Source: Microbispora siamensis | GTDB lineage: Bacteria > Actinomycetota > Actinomycetes > Streptosporangiales > Streptosporangiaceae | Reading direction: 5' to 3' | NCBI RefSeq assembly: GCF_016863095.1 | Contig: NZ_BOOF01000046.1 | Location: 1-37,413 of the forward strand | DNA length: 37,413 nucleotides | In this document: piece by piece, positions 1 to 6,746 of the stretch | Layout: each line of letters begins with the position of its first letter | Numbering within the stretch: the stretch's first letter is position 1 | Notes under the pieces: model-generated | Seen by the model: the letters and a program-made list of their open reading frames with translations, nothing else | What the model was told of the DNA's origin: nothing | Databases searched by the model: none | Made by a program: the position numbers and the translations under genes

Positions 1-1
1 G

Positions 2-547
2 CAGGGTCTTCGTGGCCCTCAGGGTCTGCGCGGTCCGCAGGGCCCCAAGGGCGACACCGGTCCGCAGGGCCCCAAGGGCGCCGACGGCAAGGACGGCAAG
101 GACGGCAAGGACGGCGCCCCGGGTAAGGACGGCGCCACCGGCCCGCAGGGTCCCAAGGGCGACCCGGGCAAGGACGGCGCTCCCGGTCGCGACGGCGTCG
201 CCGGCATCACCGCCAAGCATCAGGACTTCAACTTCGGCATTGGCGGCGGCTCGGTGCAGCTGACCTGCGACGGCGGTTACGCCACGGGTGGCGGGTTCAC
301 CGGCACGAAGGTCATCGGCGAGATCACCACCAACGGCCCGATCCTCGCCGGTAGCAAGCCCACTGGCTGGCAGGTCGGCGGCACCTCCACCAGGGGCACC
401 GCGTACGTGATCTGCGCAGGCGCCGGCGGCGGTGGCAACAACGCTCGCAGCAACACGAACGAGACCGCCGAGGACAACGGCGGGAACAAGAAGCCCGGTT
501 CGGAGAGGGCCCAGCAGTCCGGCTCCGACAGTGCTTCCGAGAGCTGA
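2..547 (+). CDS. Collagen-like secreted protein, C-terminal part (5' end outside window)
   Basis: The frame is open from the first bases, so the start lies upstream. It begins inside a Gly-X-Y collagen tract (GPQGLRGPQG, GPKGDTGPQG, then GKDGKDGKDG) running to about residue 63, with Lys/Asp-rich triplets that can stabilise a triple helix without hydroxyproline. A globular tail of about 115 residues follows. It has two cysteines, in VQLTCDGG and AYVICAG, around a GGGF motif, the same skeleton as the tail of the next gene, and ends in a polar Gly/Asn/Ser stretch. By analogy with bacterial collagen-like proteins it is probably a surface or secreted trimer in which the tail folds or caps the helix; that role is inferred. 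The first 97 bases almost match 1047-1143 in the neighbour, so the two are tandem paralogues. Confidence 0.85.
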   Translation, partial: QGLRGPQGLRGPQGPKGDTGPQGPKGADGKDGKDGKDGAPGKDGATGPQGPKGDPGKDGAPGRDGVAGITAKHQDFNFGIGGGSVQLTCDGGYATGGGFTGTKVIGEITTNGPILAGSKPTGWQVGGTSTRGTAYVICAGAGGGGNNARSNTNETAEDNGGNKKPGSERAQQSGSDSASES

Positions 548-588
548 TCCGGCGGGGACGCTCGTCTGAGGCGCCCAGTCGAGAGGTG

Positions 589-610
589 GTGGAGTCCGTG
601 GGGGCTCCAC
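589..610 (+). terminator. Hairpin terminator after first collagen-like gene
   Basis: Nine-base arms 589-597 and 602-610 (GTGGAGTCC / GGGCTCCAC, one G-T pair) close a GTGG loop, 41 bases after the stop codon. There is no T-run, as is common for actinobacterial terminators. The identical 22 bases recur after the second collagen-like gene at 1736-1757. Confidence 0.6.
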
Positions 611-774
611 GACGCTCACGTCCCGGACCGCTTCCTTGACCGCTCGAACTCACTGGTAGCGGAGATGCGCATACGTGATGTTCGGGATGACAACCGGCAT
701 ATCTACCTGCGCGTGATTCACATGTACAACTTCTGTGTTCCAGGCGCTCCATGCGCCTCAGAAAGGGAAGTCCC

Positions 775-1725
775 GTGGCTATCAAGTTGCCGGGCGGACG
801 CACGATCGGCCTGATGACGGCTGGTGCTCTGGCTGGATCGGTCCTGGTTCTGGGTGGTGCGGCCACCGCTTCGTCGGCGAGTGACGCCGCCTTCTACGCG
901 TGTGTGAACAAGAGCACGCGGTACATGCGCCTGGTGAACGCCACGACGACGTGTAAGACGACCGAGACCAAGGTGTCGTGGAACAGGACCGGTCCGCAGG
1001 GTCCGGTGGGGATCGGCGGCACCGGTCCGCAGGGTCCCGCCGGTCCGCAGGGTCTTCGTGGCCCTCAGGGTCTGCGCGGTCCGCAGGGTCCCAAGGGCGA
1101 CACCGGTCCGCAGGGCCCTAAGGGCGCCGACGGCAAGGACGGCGCCACCGGCCCCCAAGGCCCGAAGGGGGACGACGGCAAGCAGGGTCCCAAGGGTGAC
1201 GACGGCCCGCGCGGCCCGCAGGGTGAGAAGGGCGAGCGCGGCCCCGAGGGCCCGAAGGGCGACACGGGTCCTCGTGGCCTGCCCGGCGAGGACGGCAAGC
1301 CCGGCAAGGACGGCAAGGACGGCGAGCGTGGTCCGGCCGGTGCGCCGGGCCCCAAGGGCGCCGACGGCAAGGACGGCGCCCCCGGCAAGGACGGGAAGGA
1401 CGGCAAGAGCGCCTGCGAAATCTGGAAGAAGAGCGCCTGCAGCTCCAAGGACGAGGCGGACTTCCTCAAGTGGCTCAAGGGCCAGGGCGGCAGCGGCGGC
1501 GACGCGCCCGCCCTGAGCTCGCGGATGTCGAGCCAGTTCATCTCCGGAAACAGCGGGACCGCCTCTTGCGGGGCGGACGAGACGGTAACCGGCGGCGGCT
1601 TCAAGCTCAGCTCGAGCAAGACCGTCACGGGCAGCTACATGAGCGGTAACGGCTGGAAAGTCGAGCTGACGGGCAACGGCGAGGGGAACGGCATCGTCTA
1701 CGCCATCTGCACCAAGATCTCGTAA
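775..1725 (+). CDS. Secreted collagen-like protein
   Basis: Protein of 316 residues from a GTG at 775, chosen because GAAAGGGAAG (761-770) lies just upstream; an in-frame ATG at 751 is possible but has no ribosome site. A basic N-terminus and hydrophobic stretch (LMTAGALAGSVLVLGGAATA) form a signal peptide. A short cysteine-bearing module (FYACVNKSTRYM, then TTCKTTETKVSWN) precedes about 45 Gly-X-Y triplets. The tail contains two closely spaced cysteines (SACEIWKKSACSS) and then a domain with CGADETVTGGGF and VYAICTK, matching the Cys-GGGF-Cys layout of the upstream paralogue. Expected to be exported by Sec and to trimerise outside the cell; ligand and anchoring are unknown. No LPXTG-like or membrane anchor is visible, so it is probably released or held noncovalently. 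Confidence 0.88.
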   Translation: MAIKLPGGRTIGLMTAGALAGSVLVLGGAATASSASDAAFYACVNKSTRYMRLVNATTTCKTTETKVSWNRTGPQGPVGIGGTGPQGPAGPQGLRGPQGLRGPQGPKGDTGPQGPKGADGKDGATGPQGPKGDDGKQGPKGDDGPRGPQGEKGERGPEGPKGDTGPRGLPGEDGKPGKDGKDGERGPAGAPGPKGADGKDGAPGKDGKDGKSACEIWKKSACSSKDEADFLKWLKGQGGSGGDAPALSSRMSSQFISGNSGTASCGADETVTGGGFKLSSSKTVTGSYMSGNGWKVELTGNGEGNGIVYAICTKIS

Positions 1726-1732
1726 GAGCGGC

Positions 1733-1760
1733 CCGGTGGAGTCCGTGGGGGCTCCACCGG
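1733..1760 (+). terminator. Hairpin terminator after second collagen-like gene
   Basis: Twelve-base arms 1733-1744 and 1749-1760 (CCGGTGGAGTCC / GGGCTCCACCGG, one G-T pair) close a GTGG loop 7 bases after the stop codon. Its central 22 bases are identical to the hairpin after the first collagen-like gene. Confidence 0.7.
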
Positions 1761-1813
1761 ACGCGCCGCCCATGCTTGCCGTACGCGACGAGGCGTTGGC
1801 GTACGGCACTGCG

Positions 1814-1848
1814 AAGGCCCTTCCGGAGGGGTTACCGGAAGGGCCTTT
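1814..1848 (+). terminator. Second, stronger terminator of the collagen-like gene
   Basis: Perfect 13-base arms AAGGCCCTTCCGG (1814-1826) and CCGGAAGGGCCTT (1835-1847) with an 8-base loop and a short T-rich end. It separates the collagen genes from the methyltransferase. The arms closely resemble those of the terminator at 6696-6732. Confidence 0.75.
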
Positions 1849-1896
1849 GTCGGTTCCTGGAGCGGTCGCCGGCTCCGGAGCCTAAGGTGTCCGATC

Positions 1897-2553
1897 ATGA
1901 CCGAGCCCTCCTACGTGCAGGCCGCCCGGGCGGCCTACGACGCGATCGCCGCGGACTACGCCGATCGCCTCCGGCACCAGTTGGACGACAAGCCGTTCGA
2001 GCGCGCGATGCTCGGCGTGTACGCCGAGATCGTTCGGGCGTCGGGCGTTCCGGGGCCGGTGGCCGACGTCGGCTGCGGGCCCGGCCGGATCACGGCACAC
2101 CTGCACGCGCTCGGCCTGGACGTCTTCGGTGTCGACCTGTCGCCGGAAATGATCACGGTGGCCCGGTGCGACCATCCGGGCCTGCGGTTCGAGGAGGGGG
2201 CGATGGCGGCCCTGGACATCGCCGACGAGACCCTCTGCGGCGTCGTCGCCTGGTATTCGATCATTCACACTCCGCCCGAGCGGCAGCCGGCGGTGCTGGC
2301 CGAGTTCCATCGTGTGCTGGCCCCGGGCGGGCATCTGCTGCTCGCCTTCCAGGTCGGTGACGAGCCCTTCCACGCGGCGGAGGTGTTCGGCCGGCAGGTC
2401 GCGCTCGACTTCCACCGCCTGTCGCCGGACAGGGCGGCGACAATGCTGGCCGAGGCGGGATTGCCGCTGGTCGCGCACCTGACGACAGAGCGCCGCGAAT
2501 TCGAGCGAACCCCTCAGGCGTACCTGATCGCCCGCAAACCAGCGACCACCTGA
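1897..2553 (+). CDS. Class I SAM-dependent methyltransferase
   Basis: Protein of 218 residues with a Rossmann methyltransferase fold. Motif I is ADVGCGPGR (residues 56-64), followed by an acidic strand end (VFGVDLSPEMI) expected to hold the SAM ribose. The post-motif WYSIIHTPP and RVLAPGGHLLLAF segments are typical of the Methyltransf_11/25 group, which methylates small molecules. The substrate cannot be told from sequence. The ATG at 1897 has only a weak upstream AAGG. The gene stands alone between the strong terminator at 1814-1848 and a convergent toxin-antitoxin remnant, so context gives no pathway hint. Confidence 0.85.
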   Translation: MTEPSYVQAARAAYDAIAADYADRLRHQLDDKPFERAMLGVYAEIVRASGVPGPVADVGCGPGRITAHLHALGLDVFGVDLSPEMITVARCDHPGLRFEEGAMAALDIADETLCGVVAWYSIIHTPPERQPAVLAEFHRVLAPGGHLLLAFQVGDEPFHAAEVFGRQVALDFHRLSPDRAATMLAEAGLPLVAHLTTERREFERTPQAYLIARKPATT

Positions 2554-2566
2554 GCGAACGCTCAGG
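2549..2566. terminator. Short hairpin between methyltransferase and antitoxin
   Basis: CCTGAGCG (2549-2556) and CGCTCAGG (2559-2566) form a compact inverted repeat that overlaps the methyltransferase stop codon at 2551-2553. Being symmetric, it could end transcription from both convergent genes. Confidence 0.5.
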
Positions 2567-2638
2567 GGAGCAACGTCAGCGCGAGGCAGTGACGAGGGCG
2601 GATGACGGAGAAATCCCGCCGGTCGAGAGTGGCGTACC

Positions 2639-2971
2639 TCAGGCGACCTTCACCGAGTGATCTCCGAAGTCGGCCACCACGTCAAGCCTTCCTCCCAGTG
2701 CCACCACATAGGAACGAAGCGTGTCGAGTCCGCCGATCTGGCCATGTTCGATTTGGGAGACTCGTGCCTGGCTCACGCCCATCCGTTCCGCGAGAAGTTT
2801 CTGTGACACTCCCAGGCGCTTGCGCATCTCCGCCAGCTGAGCCCCGCGCAACTCTGCGCGCAGTTGCTCGCGGCTGGCCTCCCGGGCGGCGACCCGTTCC
2901 GGCGAGTCCCAGTCAGGGTCGATCTCCCGAATGCGGGCCTTGGTGTCGGACCACTTCACGAACTCGCTCAT
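2639..2971 (-). CDS. XRE-family antitoxin (HigA-like)
   Basis: Protein of 110 residues starting at ATG 2971, preceded by AAGGAGGAGG. The C-terminal half is a Cro/C1-type helix-turn-helix: MRKRLGVSQKLLAERMGVSQ then ARVSQIEHGQIGGLDTLRSY, ending in a short beta-like tail (GGRLDVVADFGDH) usual for antitoxins encoded next to HigB/Gp49-type toxins. The start codon overlaps the toxin-frame stop as ATGA, so translation is coupled in the toxin-first order typical of HigBA. It should bind and repress its own promoter and neutralise the toxin. The partner appears damaged, so it may now be an orphan antitoxin or just an autoregulator. Confidence 0.85.
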   Translation of the reverse strand: MSEFVKWSDTKARIREIDPDWDSPERVAAREASREQLRAELRGAQLAEMRKRLGVSQKLLAERMGVSQARVSQIEHGQIGGLDTLRSYVVALGGRLDVVADFGDHSVKVA

Positions 2972-3247
2972 CCCAGTTCCTCCTCCTTCTCGGCACGGTA
3001 TGCGGCATAGCGTGCTTCCGCCAGGGGGATCGCCGTTCGATACCAGCGGTTCCATTCTCCTGACTTGTCCCCGGCGACCAGCACTATCGCCTCCCTGGTC
3101 GGATCGAAGACGAACAGCAGGCGGATCTCACTGTCACCAGGCACACGGGGGCGGAGTTCCTTCAAATTGTGCAGGACGCGCGAGTGGTGGATCCGATCGA
3201 CCAGAGGGCGGCCGAGCTTCGGCGTGCAGGGTGATTTCCCAGGCCAT
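2968..3247 (-). pseudogene. HigB/Gp49-type (RelE-fold) toxin, internally deleted and frameshifted
   Basis: The ATG at 3247 opens with MAWEITLHAE, the usual N-terminus of this toxin family, but then leaves the family frame and stops after about 33 codons. The rest of the toxin (LGRPLVDRIHHSR, NLKELRP, SEIRLLFVFDP, VLVAGDKSG, WYRTAIPLAEARY) lies in another frame, reachable only from a TTG at 3255 that would add an unrelated 13-residue leader. Family members have about 28-30 residues between the two blocks, so the simplest reading is an out-of-frame deletion near 3210-3217. The C-terminal core is well kept, suggesting recent loss. A shortened toxin from the TTG cannot be excluded. Reading the minus strand, AT-rich TATTATATT just upstream may be the promoter. 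Confidence 0.7.
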
Positions 3248-3272
3248 GCAGGCAATATAATACATCCTTATA

Positions 3273-4445
3273 TCATTGGCCGGTGTTTTCGGTCTCGGCC
3301 GGGAGGGGGGAAGGGCGGTAGCGGCCGGAGAGGCGGGCGAGTTTAATGCTGAGATGCAGGCTCAGCCGCTCCTCGCCGTCTCTGAGGTCGGTCTCCGCCA
3401 GTTCCTCGACCCGGCGAAGGCGGTAGTAAAGCGACGTACGGTGCAGGCGGAGCCGGCGGGAGACGGCCTGGGCGTTGCCGGCGAGGTCGAGGTAGATCTC
3501 CAGCGTCTCCAGCAGCGGCCGGTGCTGGGCTTCGTCCAGCAGCCGTGCCAGCCCCGGATGGAGGTTGCCGTGCGGCACTCCGGACAGCATGCGGTAGACG
3601 CCGAGGCGGCCCCACTCCGCCGAGCGCCCGAACTCCGGCACCTTCGCGACGACCTCGGCGGCGTGCAACGCCTCCTCGTACGACTCGGCCGCGAGGGAGA
3701 GCGATGGGCGCGGCGAGCCGGTCCCGACCAGGACCGGCGTCCCGAGGGCTGCGTGCATCTCCTCGGGGAAGGCGCGGGTGCCCGCGGTGAGCAGTACGGC
3801 ATGGTCGTAGCGGACCAGGTGCAGAGGGTGGTGCCTGGCCAGGCGCCGCCGCAGGGCCAGCAGCCCGCGCTCCAGCGTCAGCCGCAGGGTCTCGTCGGCC
3901 CCGCCGTGCACGGGCTTGGCGACCGCCACGGTCACGGGCGTGCCGTGGGGGAACGCGCCCGCCTCGATCAGGGTCCTGCCGGCGTCGGGCTCGCGCAGCA
4001 GCAGGCCGGTGACGGCTTCCAGTTCGCGGCGCGAGGCGAGCTCGGAGGCCAGGCTCTCGTGGAACAGGGTCAGGGCGAGGGTGGGCGCGGCCTCCGCCGC
4101 GACGGCGATCTCCGGCTCGGTCATGGCCGGGGCCGCGTCGATGAACCAAAGGAAGCCGAGCGGCAGGCCGTCGTGCCGTACGGGGACGCAGACCCGCGGC
4201 AGCAGCCCCAGCTCCGGGGCGCCGGGCGTGCGCAGCGGCTCGGTCGCCTCGTGGATGCCCGTGGAGCGCAGGAAGTCGCGCACGTCGGGGGTGGTGTGGC
4301 GGCGCAGGATCGAGTGGCGGCGGACGTCGTCCATGGGCCCGTCCTGCTCGCTGTAGGCGACGACGCGCTGGCGGCCGTCCTCGAGCAGCAGAGGTCTTTC
4401 GAGGCGAAGGGCGAGGTCGTCCACGATTCGCTGCAGATCCACCAC
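3273..4445 (-). CDS. PucR/CdaR-type transcriptional regulator
   Basis: About 390 residues. The N-terminal part (to about residue 130) resembles a GAF-like sensory region, the middle a degenerate GGDEF-like CdaR region, and the C-terminus is the PucR-type helix-turn-helix with NAQAVSRRLRLHRTSLYYRL and a trailing RVEEL. I prefer GTG 4445 as the start because GGTGGAGG sits 5 bases upstream; an ATG at 4472 adds 9 residues but has no ribosome site. It is divergent from the secreted M6 protease (about 105 bases between starts), which it may control; that is inference. Its 3' end abuts the damaged toxin gene. Confidence 0.82.
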   Translation of the reverse strand: MVDLQRIVDDLALRLERPLLLEDGRQRVVAYSEQDGPMDDVRRHSILRRHTTPDVRDFLRSTGIHEATEPLRTPGAPELGLLPRVCVPVRHDGLPLGFLWFIDAAPAMTEPEIAVAAEAAPTLALTLFHESLASELASRRELEAVTGLLLREPDAGRTLIEAGAFPHGTPVTVAVAKPVHGGADETLRLTLERGLLALRRRLARHHPLHLVRYDHAVLLTAGTRAFPEEMHAALGTPVLVGTGSPRPSLSLAAESYEEALHAAEVVAKVPEFGRSAEWGRLGVYRMLSGVPHGNLHPGLARLLDEAQHRPLLETLEIYLDLAGNAQAVSRRLRLHRTSLYYRLRRVEELAETDLRDGEERLSLHLSIKLARLSGRYRPSPLPAETENTGQ

Positions 4446-4550
4446 TCGGCCTCCACCTGGACGCTTCGACATATGTAGGAGAAGGGCCCGTTCGTCTTCC
4501 CTACAAGTGACCGATGATCTGCGTCAATAGTCTCTATAGCGTCATAATTC

Positions 4551-6659
4551 GTGAAACTCTCAAAAACGCTGTTCCCGGGCATACTGGCGGCCATCGCGCT
4601 CGCCCCGCTCGCGTGGACGGCGGCTCCCGCCTCCGCGGCCCCCGGTGGAGACCCCGATCACCCCTGGCGCCGTGACCACTGGCCCCAGATCCAGCCCTGG
4701 CAGCGCGACGAGCCGGACGAGGCTCAGGCCCTGCACGGCCGCGCGTCTCGCGTCGTCGCGCCGATCGATCCGCAGAACTGGAAGAACCCCGACCACATGA
4801 CGTGGGCGGACTACAAGAAGATCCCGGGCACCGACTGGGCGAACCCCGCCAATAAGGGCTCCACGCGCACCTTCAAGGGCGCGCTGGTGCTGGTGGACTA
4901 CCCGAACCAGCCGTTCGTGGTCACCCAGCCGCAGAACTCGACGGTCTTCGGCAACCCCAGCGCCGAGGCCCACGACATCCCGCGTGACAAGGTCGCCAAG
5001 TTCTACCAGGACTTCCTCAACACCCCGAACCAGCTCAACAAGGGCCACACCCTGCACGAGTACTGGATGGAGGACTCCGGCGGCCGGTACGGCGTCGAAC
5101 TCACCGCGTTCGGCCCGTACCGTATGCCGGGCAAGTCGCACGAGTACGCGATGGAGTACCAGCGCGACGCCTGCCCGGCGGGGGACAGCTGCAACAAGAA
5201 CCTGCGCGCCGACGGCAACGCCGCCTGGCTCGCCGACGTCGGCAAGGACGTCGCCTCTCAGTTCGACTTCGTCTTCTACCTGAGCGCCGGCCAGGACGAG
5301 TCGTCGACCTGGCAGGAGTTCGGCATGATGAAGTTCCCCACCAAGGAGGCCGTCACCGACGACTTCGGGCCGCCGGACCCGAACCTGCCCAACTGGTCCA
5401 AGACCCGCTATGTGGAATGGACGTCCTGGGCCGCAGGCTCGACGTTCTGGCCCAACGCGAACATCGGCGTCGACTCCGTCCAGGCCGAGAGCTCCGGCCA
5501 GGGGGTCTTCGCCCACGAGTTCAGCCACATCCTCGGCGTCCTGGACAACTACAACAACCCGTACGGCAACCCGCCGGTCCGGGCCTACACCGGCATCTGG
5601 GAGATGCTCAGCCGCGGCAGCTTCAACGGTCCAGGCGGCCCGCACAGCCGCTGGCTGATCCCGCCCACGGCGGGTGCGTCGATGGGCGCCCAGCACATGC
5701 TGCGCAACAAGATCAAGCTGGGCATGGTCGACGAGGACAACGTCCTGCGCCTGTCGCGTGAGGCGCTCCGCGACTCCGGCCTGGTGGTCGCCAAGGTGAC
5801 CGCACGCGAGATCCAGCCGGGCGAGGGCGGGCTGACCGGCGTCAACATCTCCTTCGACACCGGCGACAAGTCCACCGGGTCGTGCAGCCAGCGGACCAAC
5901 CCGCTCTGCGACGGCGGCGGCTACGACAACTACACCGTCGAGGTCGTCGACCGGATCGGCAGCGACTCCTTCACCCCCGACTCCGGCGTGCTGCTGGCCA
6001 AGACCAAGAACCAGGACCGGGCGCCGTTCGAGTGGGTGATCGACGCCAACCCGCAGGACATCAACATGACCGACTACGTGCTGCCCGACGGCACCAAGGT
6101 CCCGATCACGATCGGCGACTACCGGCAGCTCGCCGACGCCCTCTTCCACGCGGGCACCGACTCGGGCAGCCAGTACGAGTACGTCGACGAGGTCAACCGC
6201 CTGCACTTCTACGTCACCGACGTGCAGCGCGACGCCAAGGGGATCCTGTCGTACACGGTGGCGATCAAGTCCCTCGACGGCGCGGGCCCGCAGAAGCGGG
6301 GCGTGAAGCTGCTGCCGGGCGCGGGCGTCCCCGCCGCCCAGAAGGGCGTGTCGATGTGCAGCTTCCCGCTGTTCAACACCGGCAAGGCCGCCTCCGCCCA
6401 GGGGCAGCACCCCGAGGACGTCAGCGCGTACCTGAACAGTGACGTCTACCGGCTGAAGGCCGAGGTCGAAGGGAACGGCTGGACCACGATCACGCCCAAC
6501 GCCCTCGCGGCCGTCGACTTCGGCGGCAAGCGGACCGTCACCGTCTTCGCCCAGCAGTCCGCGGGCGACAGCCGTCACGCCACGGTGAAGCTCACGGCCA
6601 CCTCCGAGAGCGACCCGTCCACGACGATGACCGCCACCTGCCACGTCAACGCCGTCTGA
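4551..6659 (+). CDS. Secreted M6-family (immune inhibitor A-like) metalloprotease
   Basis: Protein of 702 residues. Residues 1-30 form a signal peptide with cleavage near ASAA. The zinc-binding motif is HEFSH (322-326) in FAHEFSHILGVLDNY, with the downstream aspartate of the M6 pattern at 332; WEMLSRGSFNG matches the conserved M6 segment after the active site. The C-terminal third is beta-rich and probably an accessory domain. The product should be an extracellular zinc endopeptidase, for nutrition or attack on host or competitor proteins. The GTG start at 4551 lacks a Shine-Dalgarno site; TATAGC at 4535-4540 suggests a very short leader. It ends in a strong terminator shared with purL. Confidence 0.87.
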   Translation: MKLSKTLFPGILAAIALAPLAWTAAPASAAPGGDPDHPWRRDHWPQIQPWQRDEPDEAQALHGRASRVVAPIDPQNWKNPDHMTWADYKKIPGTDWANPANKGSTRTFKGALVLVDYPNQPFVVTQPQNSTVFGNPSAEAHDIPRDKVAKFYQDFLNTPNQLNKGHTLHEYWMEDSGGRYGVELTAFGPYRMPGKSHEYAMEYQRDACPAGDSCNKNLRADGNAAWLADVGKDVASQFDFVFYLSAGQDESSTWQEFGMMKFPTKEAVTDDFGPPDPNLPNWSKTRYVEWTSWAAGSTFWPNANIGVDSVQAESSGQGVFAHEFSHILGVLDNYNNPYGNPPVRAYTGIWEMLSRGSFNGPGGPHSRWLIPPTAGASMGAQHMLRNKIKLGMVDEDNVLRLSREALRDSGLVVAKVTAREIQPGEGGLTGVNISFDTGDKSTGSCSQRTNPLCDGGGYDNYTVEVVDRIGSDSFTPDSGVLLAKTKNQDRAPFEWVIDANPQDINMTDYVLPDGTKVPITIGDYRQLADALFHAGTDSGSQYEYVDEVNRLHFYVTDVQRDAKGILSYTVAIKSLDGAGPQKRGVKLLPGAGVPAAQKGVSMCSFPLFNTGKAASAQGQHPEDVSAYLNSDVYRLKAEVEGNGWTTITPNALAAVDFGGKRTVTVFAQQSAGDSRHATVKLTATSESDPSTTMTATCHVNAV

Positions 6660-6695
6660 CGGCACGCGAGAGGCGGGCAGGCCGTGTGACATGAG

Positions 6696-6732
6696 AAGGG
6701 CCCTTCCGGACGATCCGTCCGGAAGGGCCCTT
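6696..6732. terminator. Strong bidirectional terminator between M6 protease and purL
   Basis: A perfect 17-base inverted repeat, 6696-6712 and 6716-6732, around the loop ATC, flanked by a T-run on the plus side and an A-rich start that gives Ts on the minus side. It lies between the stop codons of two convergent genes. Confidence 0.85.
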
Positions 6733-6746
6733 TCACTCGATCAGAA

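Larger units (their letters stand above)
1..1143 (+). repeat. Near-identical collagen-coding segment (1-97 and 1047-1143)
   Basis: Bases 1-97 align without gaps to 1047-1143 with two mismatches that I can see (positions 43/1089 and 73/1119, both silent third positions). The copies encode the same Gly-X-Y stretch in the two collagen-like genes, while the DNA either side diverges. The sharp edges suggest recent duplication or gene conversion inside the repeat. Confidence 0.8.

Noticed and set aside
1..140. Repeated GGCAAGGAC units as a possible tandem-repeat or CRISPR-like array
   Set aside because: They are in-frame Gly-Lys-Asp codons of a collagen tract, with no spacers or conserved repeat length.
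4560..6692. A 710-codon minus-strand frame opposite the M6 protease
   Set aside because: The plus-strand product has a signal peptide and the zinc motif; the minus frame has neither and is Val/Gly/Arg-rich.
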